From positions 1 through 23,604 of the IMG/VR virus record IMGVR_UViG_3300043544_000003: 23,604 bases of DNA. One strand, 5' to 3'. The notes under the pieces were generated by a model that saw nothing but the letters and a program-made list of their open reading frames with translations, was not told the DNA's origin and made no database searches. This DNA is from a virus. Shown piece by piece: positions 22,531 through 23,604 of this stretch; within the stretch, counting starts at the first letter, position 1; each line of letters starts with the position of its first letter. The position numbers and the translations under genes are program-made.

Positions 22531-22566
22531 GGTCAGGATTGGTTGCATTCGGTAAGGGTGGATGGT

Positions 22567-22599
22567 TGGTAATGTACCAACTGTCCGTTACCATTTTTT
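22567..22599 (+). terminator. Hairpin with T run, possible rho-independent terminator
   Basis: TGGTAA (22567-22572) pairs with TTACCA (22588-22593), and six T residues follow at 22594-22599. An alternative tighter stem GTTGGTA/TACCAAC (22565-22581) with a 3-base loop overlaps it. Both would form in rightward RNA leaving the repeat array. It could end a short origin transcript. The stems are short, so confidence is limited. Confidence 0.35.
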
Positions 22600-22813
22600 A
22601 TCCGGAGAAAACTTTCCGGACCCGACCGACCATCCCTGACGGACCGGGCAGACAAATTATTACCGGGATGGCTAGAAATAAAGAGTATATCATAACAAGA
22701 CACTGTACGAGGTCGCAAGATGTTGTAGAACCGGACGGTTTACACGGGTAGTACAAAGTGATGGATGGAACCCACTGTCAATATTCAACTCCGTACGGAC
22801 CGGAAGTATTTTC

Positions 22814-23011
22814 GTGGGAGGGATGGAGGTATTACTCCCGACCATTTATCGTGTACTGGACCCGAAAGGACCCAGTAGTTTATACAAGATAGACCCTTTG
22901 CAAGGATGGTATCTGGAAAGGACCGACTCACACCGTCTCGAAAGAGGCGAACGGCAGGTCAGATGGAACAAATTATACCGGAAGGGAGGTGAAAAGGTAC
23001 GGATACGTTGA
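22814..23011 (+). CDS. Possible small protein
   Basis: A 65-codon frame with a GTG start (or ATG at 22823). GGAAG lies about seven bases before the GTG. The product contains LLPTIYRVLDPKGPSSLYK and a basic C-terminus (WNKLYRKGGEKVRIR). Other frames here are also partly open, so chance is not excluded. The stop TGA overlaps a TTG that starts the next frame. No family recognised. Confidence 0.3.
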   Translation: MGGMEVLLPTIYRVLDPKGPSSLYKIDPLQGWYLERTDSHRLERGERQVRWNKLYRKGGEKVRIR

Positions 23012-23160
23012 GAGCAAGAGAGCTGATAAACTTGACGGGGTACCACCTCCGTCAAGGAAAACTTTACGCGAGAAATTTCGTTCGGGATCGACCGTTATGT
23101 ATTCTTCAGATTCATATACCCGTTACTAGGACGGTCCTAAAGGGTTCGTATCCGGAGTGA
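23008..23160 (+). CDS. Possible small protein, second in chain
   Basis: A 50-codon frame starting at TTG 23008, which overlaps the previous stop (TTGA). AAAAGG lies ten bases upstream. The product (RARELINLTGYHLRQGKLY...) has a plausible amino-acid mix. The perfect hairpin at 23031-23056 lies inside it. No family recognised; it may simply be open by chance. Confidence 0.2.
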   Translation: MRARELINLTGYHLRQGKLYARNFVRDRPLCILQIHIPVTRTVLKGSYPE

Positions 23161-23162
23161 TC

Positions 23163-23258
23163 ATGATAGACGACACAATCGTCGCTCATCCAGAGTTCGT
23201 GGTACTGTTAGACAAGGTCTACTGCGATCGACCTTTAAACGATATCTGGCTGTTTTAG
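23163..23258 (+). CDS. Possible microprotein, third in chain
   Basis: A 31-codon frame (MIDDTIVAHPEFVVLLDKVY and on) with GGAG six bases before ATG 23163. A GTG at 23157 in the same frame overlaps the previous stop (GTGA). The mix of acidic and hydrophobic residues looks more protein-like than the competing Arg-rich frame. Very short, so confidence is low. Confidence 0.2.
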   Translation: MIDDTIVAHPEFVVLLDKVYCDRPLNDIWLF

Positions 23259-23346
23259 GAAACTGGATGAGTAGGCTCAGGAGAGAACACTCTCGCGTCA
23301 GGCTAATCCTCGAGTGACCTTGACCGTAGTATTCAGAGGACCGTGT

Positions 23347-23424
23347 ATGGCAGTTGTACCATACACAATCCTCAAAGGCAGGCCTTCGGAAGTCGAAACT
23401 AAGGCTGGAAAGGAGGTGAATTAA
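23347..23424 (+). CDS. Possible leader peptide before the membrane protein gene
   Basis: A 25-codon frame (MAVVPYTILKGRPSEVETKA and on) with AGAGGA six bases before the ATG. It ends with TAA one base before the ATG of the next gene and covers that gene's Shine-Dalgarno site. An in-frame GTG at 23314 could start it earlier. The ATG lies in the hairpin 23343-23366, so its own translation could be controlled by folding. It may couple translation to the next gene. Confidence 0.25.
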   Translation: MAVVPYTILKGRPSEVETKAGKEVN

Positions 23425-23425
23425 A

Positions 23426-23596
23426 ATGAAATCCGAGTTACTAATCTTGAAGCTGTACTTCTTCCTATGCGGAGTCTTACTGGTCGTGTTAGGTGTTACC
23501 CAGTTTATCAACTGTTTCCCGCTGTTTGTGTTCAAAGCTTACTCCGTAATCATGACAATTCTTGGCGGGGTGTTTATATACCTAGCGCTGAAATGA
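23426..23596 (+). CDS. Small two-helix membrane protein
   Basis: A 56-residue protein with an excellent ribosome site (AAAGGAGGTG) eight bases before ATG 23426. Two hydrophobic segments, about residues 10-36 (YFFLCGVLLVVLGVTQF and on) and 38-55 (YSVIMTILGGVFIYLAL), are separated by a Lys, so it should insert in the membrane with both ends on one side. It could be an early host-takeover protein or a small holin-like protein; size alone does not decide. It is the first firmly supported rightward gene. Confidence 0.75.
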   Translation: MKSELLILKLYFFLCGVLLVVLGVTQFINCFPLFVFKAYSVIMTILGGVFIYLALK

Positions 23597-23604
23597 AAAG
23601 GAGG
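23597..23604 (+). promoter_or_regulatory. Ribosome-binding site of a gene beyond the window
   Basis: AAAGGAGG follows directly after the stop of the membrane protein gene and runs to the window edge. It indicates that the rightward operon continues with a closely spaced next gene. Confidence 0.7.

Larger units (their letters stand above)
22600..23425 (+). other. GC-richer region with hairpins: structured RNA leader or microprotein chain
   Basis: By hand count G+C is about 48% from 22621 to 23400, against roughly 40% in sampled coding stretches. Perfect short hairpins occur at 22601-22620 (TCCGGA/TCCGGA), 23031-23056 (CTTGACGG/CCGTCAAG, 10-base loop) and 23343-23366 (GTGTATGG/CCATACAC, 8-base loop), with smaller ones at 23169-23183 and 23281-23294. 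Only short reading frames are present; several lie end to end on the plus strand and are listed separately. The block ends at the strong ribosome site of the gene at 23426. It could be a large phage non-coding RNA or a long leader. No known RNA family was recognised by eye. Confidence 0.35.

Noticed and set aside
22292-22594. Minus-strand frames through the repeat array encoding repeats of VNTSQ/IPVKQ type
   Set aside because: They are only the translation of the direct repeats, with no ribosome site and no non-repeat protein domain.
23141-23160. tRNA-like T arm (GGGTTCGTATCC)
   Set aside because: The conserved A after TTCG is missing, the stem does not pair beyond two bases and no acceptor stem or anticodon arm is found around it.
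23161-23535. Minus-strand 124-codon frame at the right end
   Set aside because: It is antisense to the well-supported membrane protein gene and has no ribosome site.

Overview
The window reads as part of a tailed double-stranded DNA phage genome. Genes are tightly packed, many overlap by four bases (ATGA or GTGA), and Shine-Dalgarno sites are strong and of the GGAGG type. There is a full replication and recombination set and no ribosomal, tRNA or housekeeping gene. Coding G+C is roughly 40%. The host cannot be named from the sequence. Strong GGAGG sites, a family-4-type uracil-DNA glycosylase domain, an Hjc-type resolvase and FolE2 would fit a bacterial host, possibly an anaerobic or thermophilic one, but this is inference.

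Layout. Everything from about 21.4 kb down to position 1 is read leftward (minus strand) as one long early/replication block. In transcription order it holds: a 542-residue helical-repeat protein, a Cas4/RecB-like nuclease, a patatin-like lipase, an unknown gene, a metallophosphoesterase, a small Cys protein, a helicase loader, a DnaB-type helicase, a primase zinc-finger protein, a metallopeptidase, QueE, two unknowns, an SSB-like protein, an unknown, RecA, a zinc-ribbon protein, a split SbcC with SbcD inserted between its parts, an Hjc-like resolvase, a small unknown, a UDG-PolA fusion polymerase, FolE2, a MazG-like protein, an unknown, QueC, a DpdA-like transglycosylase, the primase catalytic core and a truncated unknown gene. 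From about 22.3 kb to the right end the reading direction switches to plus, and only a 56-residue membrane protein at the far right is convincing there.

The two halves meet in a roughly 2 kb control region (21.4-23.4 kb). It contains a leftward promoter/operator/hairpin arrangement, an AT-rich stretch, an array of 10- and 8-bp direct repeats and a sharp reversal of G-versus-C strand bias at the array. This is what a bidirectional phage replication origin would look like. Right of it lies about 0.8 kb of higher G+C (about 48%) with several perfect small hairpins and a chain of tiny ORFs. It could be a structured RNA leader, microprotein genes, or both.

Biology. FolE2, QueE, QueC and DpdA together indicate that the phage makes a 7-deazaguanine base and inserts it into DNA in place of guanine, a known shield against restriction. 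QueD is not in the window. QueC has lost all four cysteines of its zinc site. The queC-dpdA block and the metallopeptidase-queE block are preceded by near-copies of the same hairpin-plus-motif cassette, suggesting shared control. Other unusual points are the primase split over 13 kb, SbcC broken at its zinc hook, the UDG fused to the polymerase, and a patatin-like lipase inside the replication operon.
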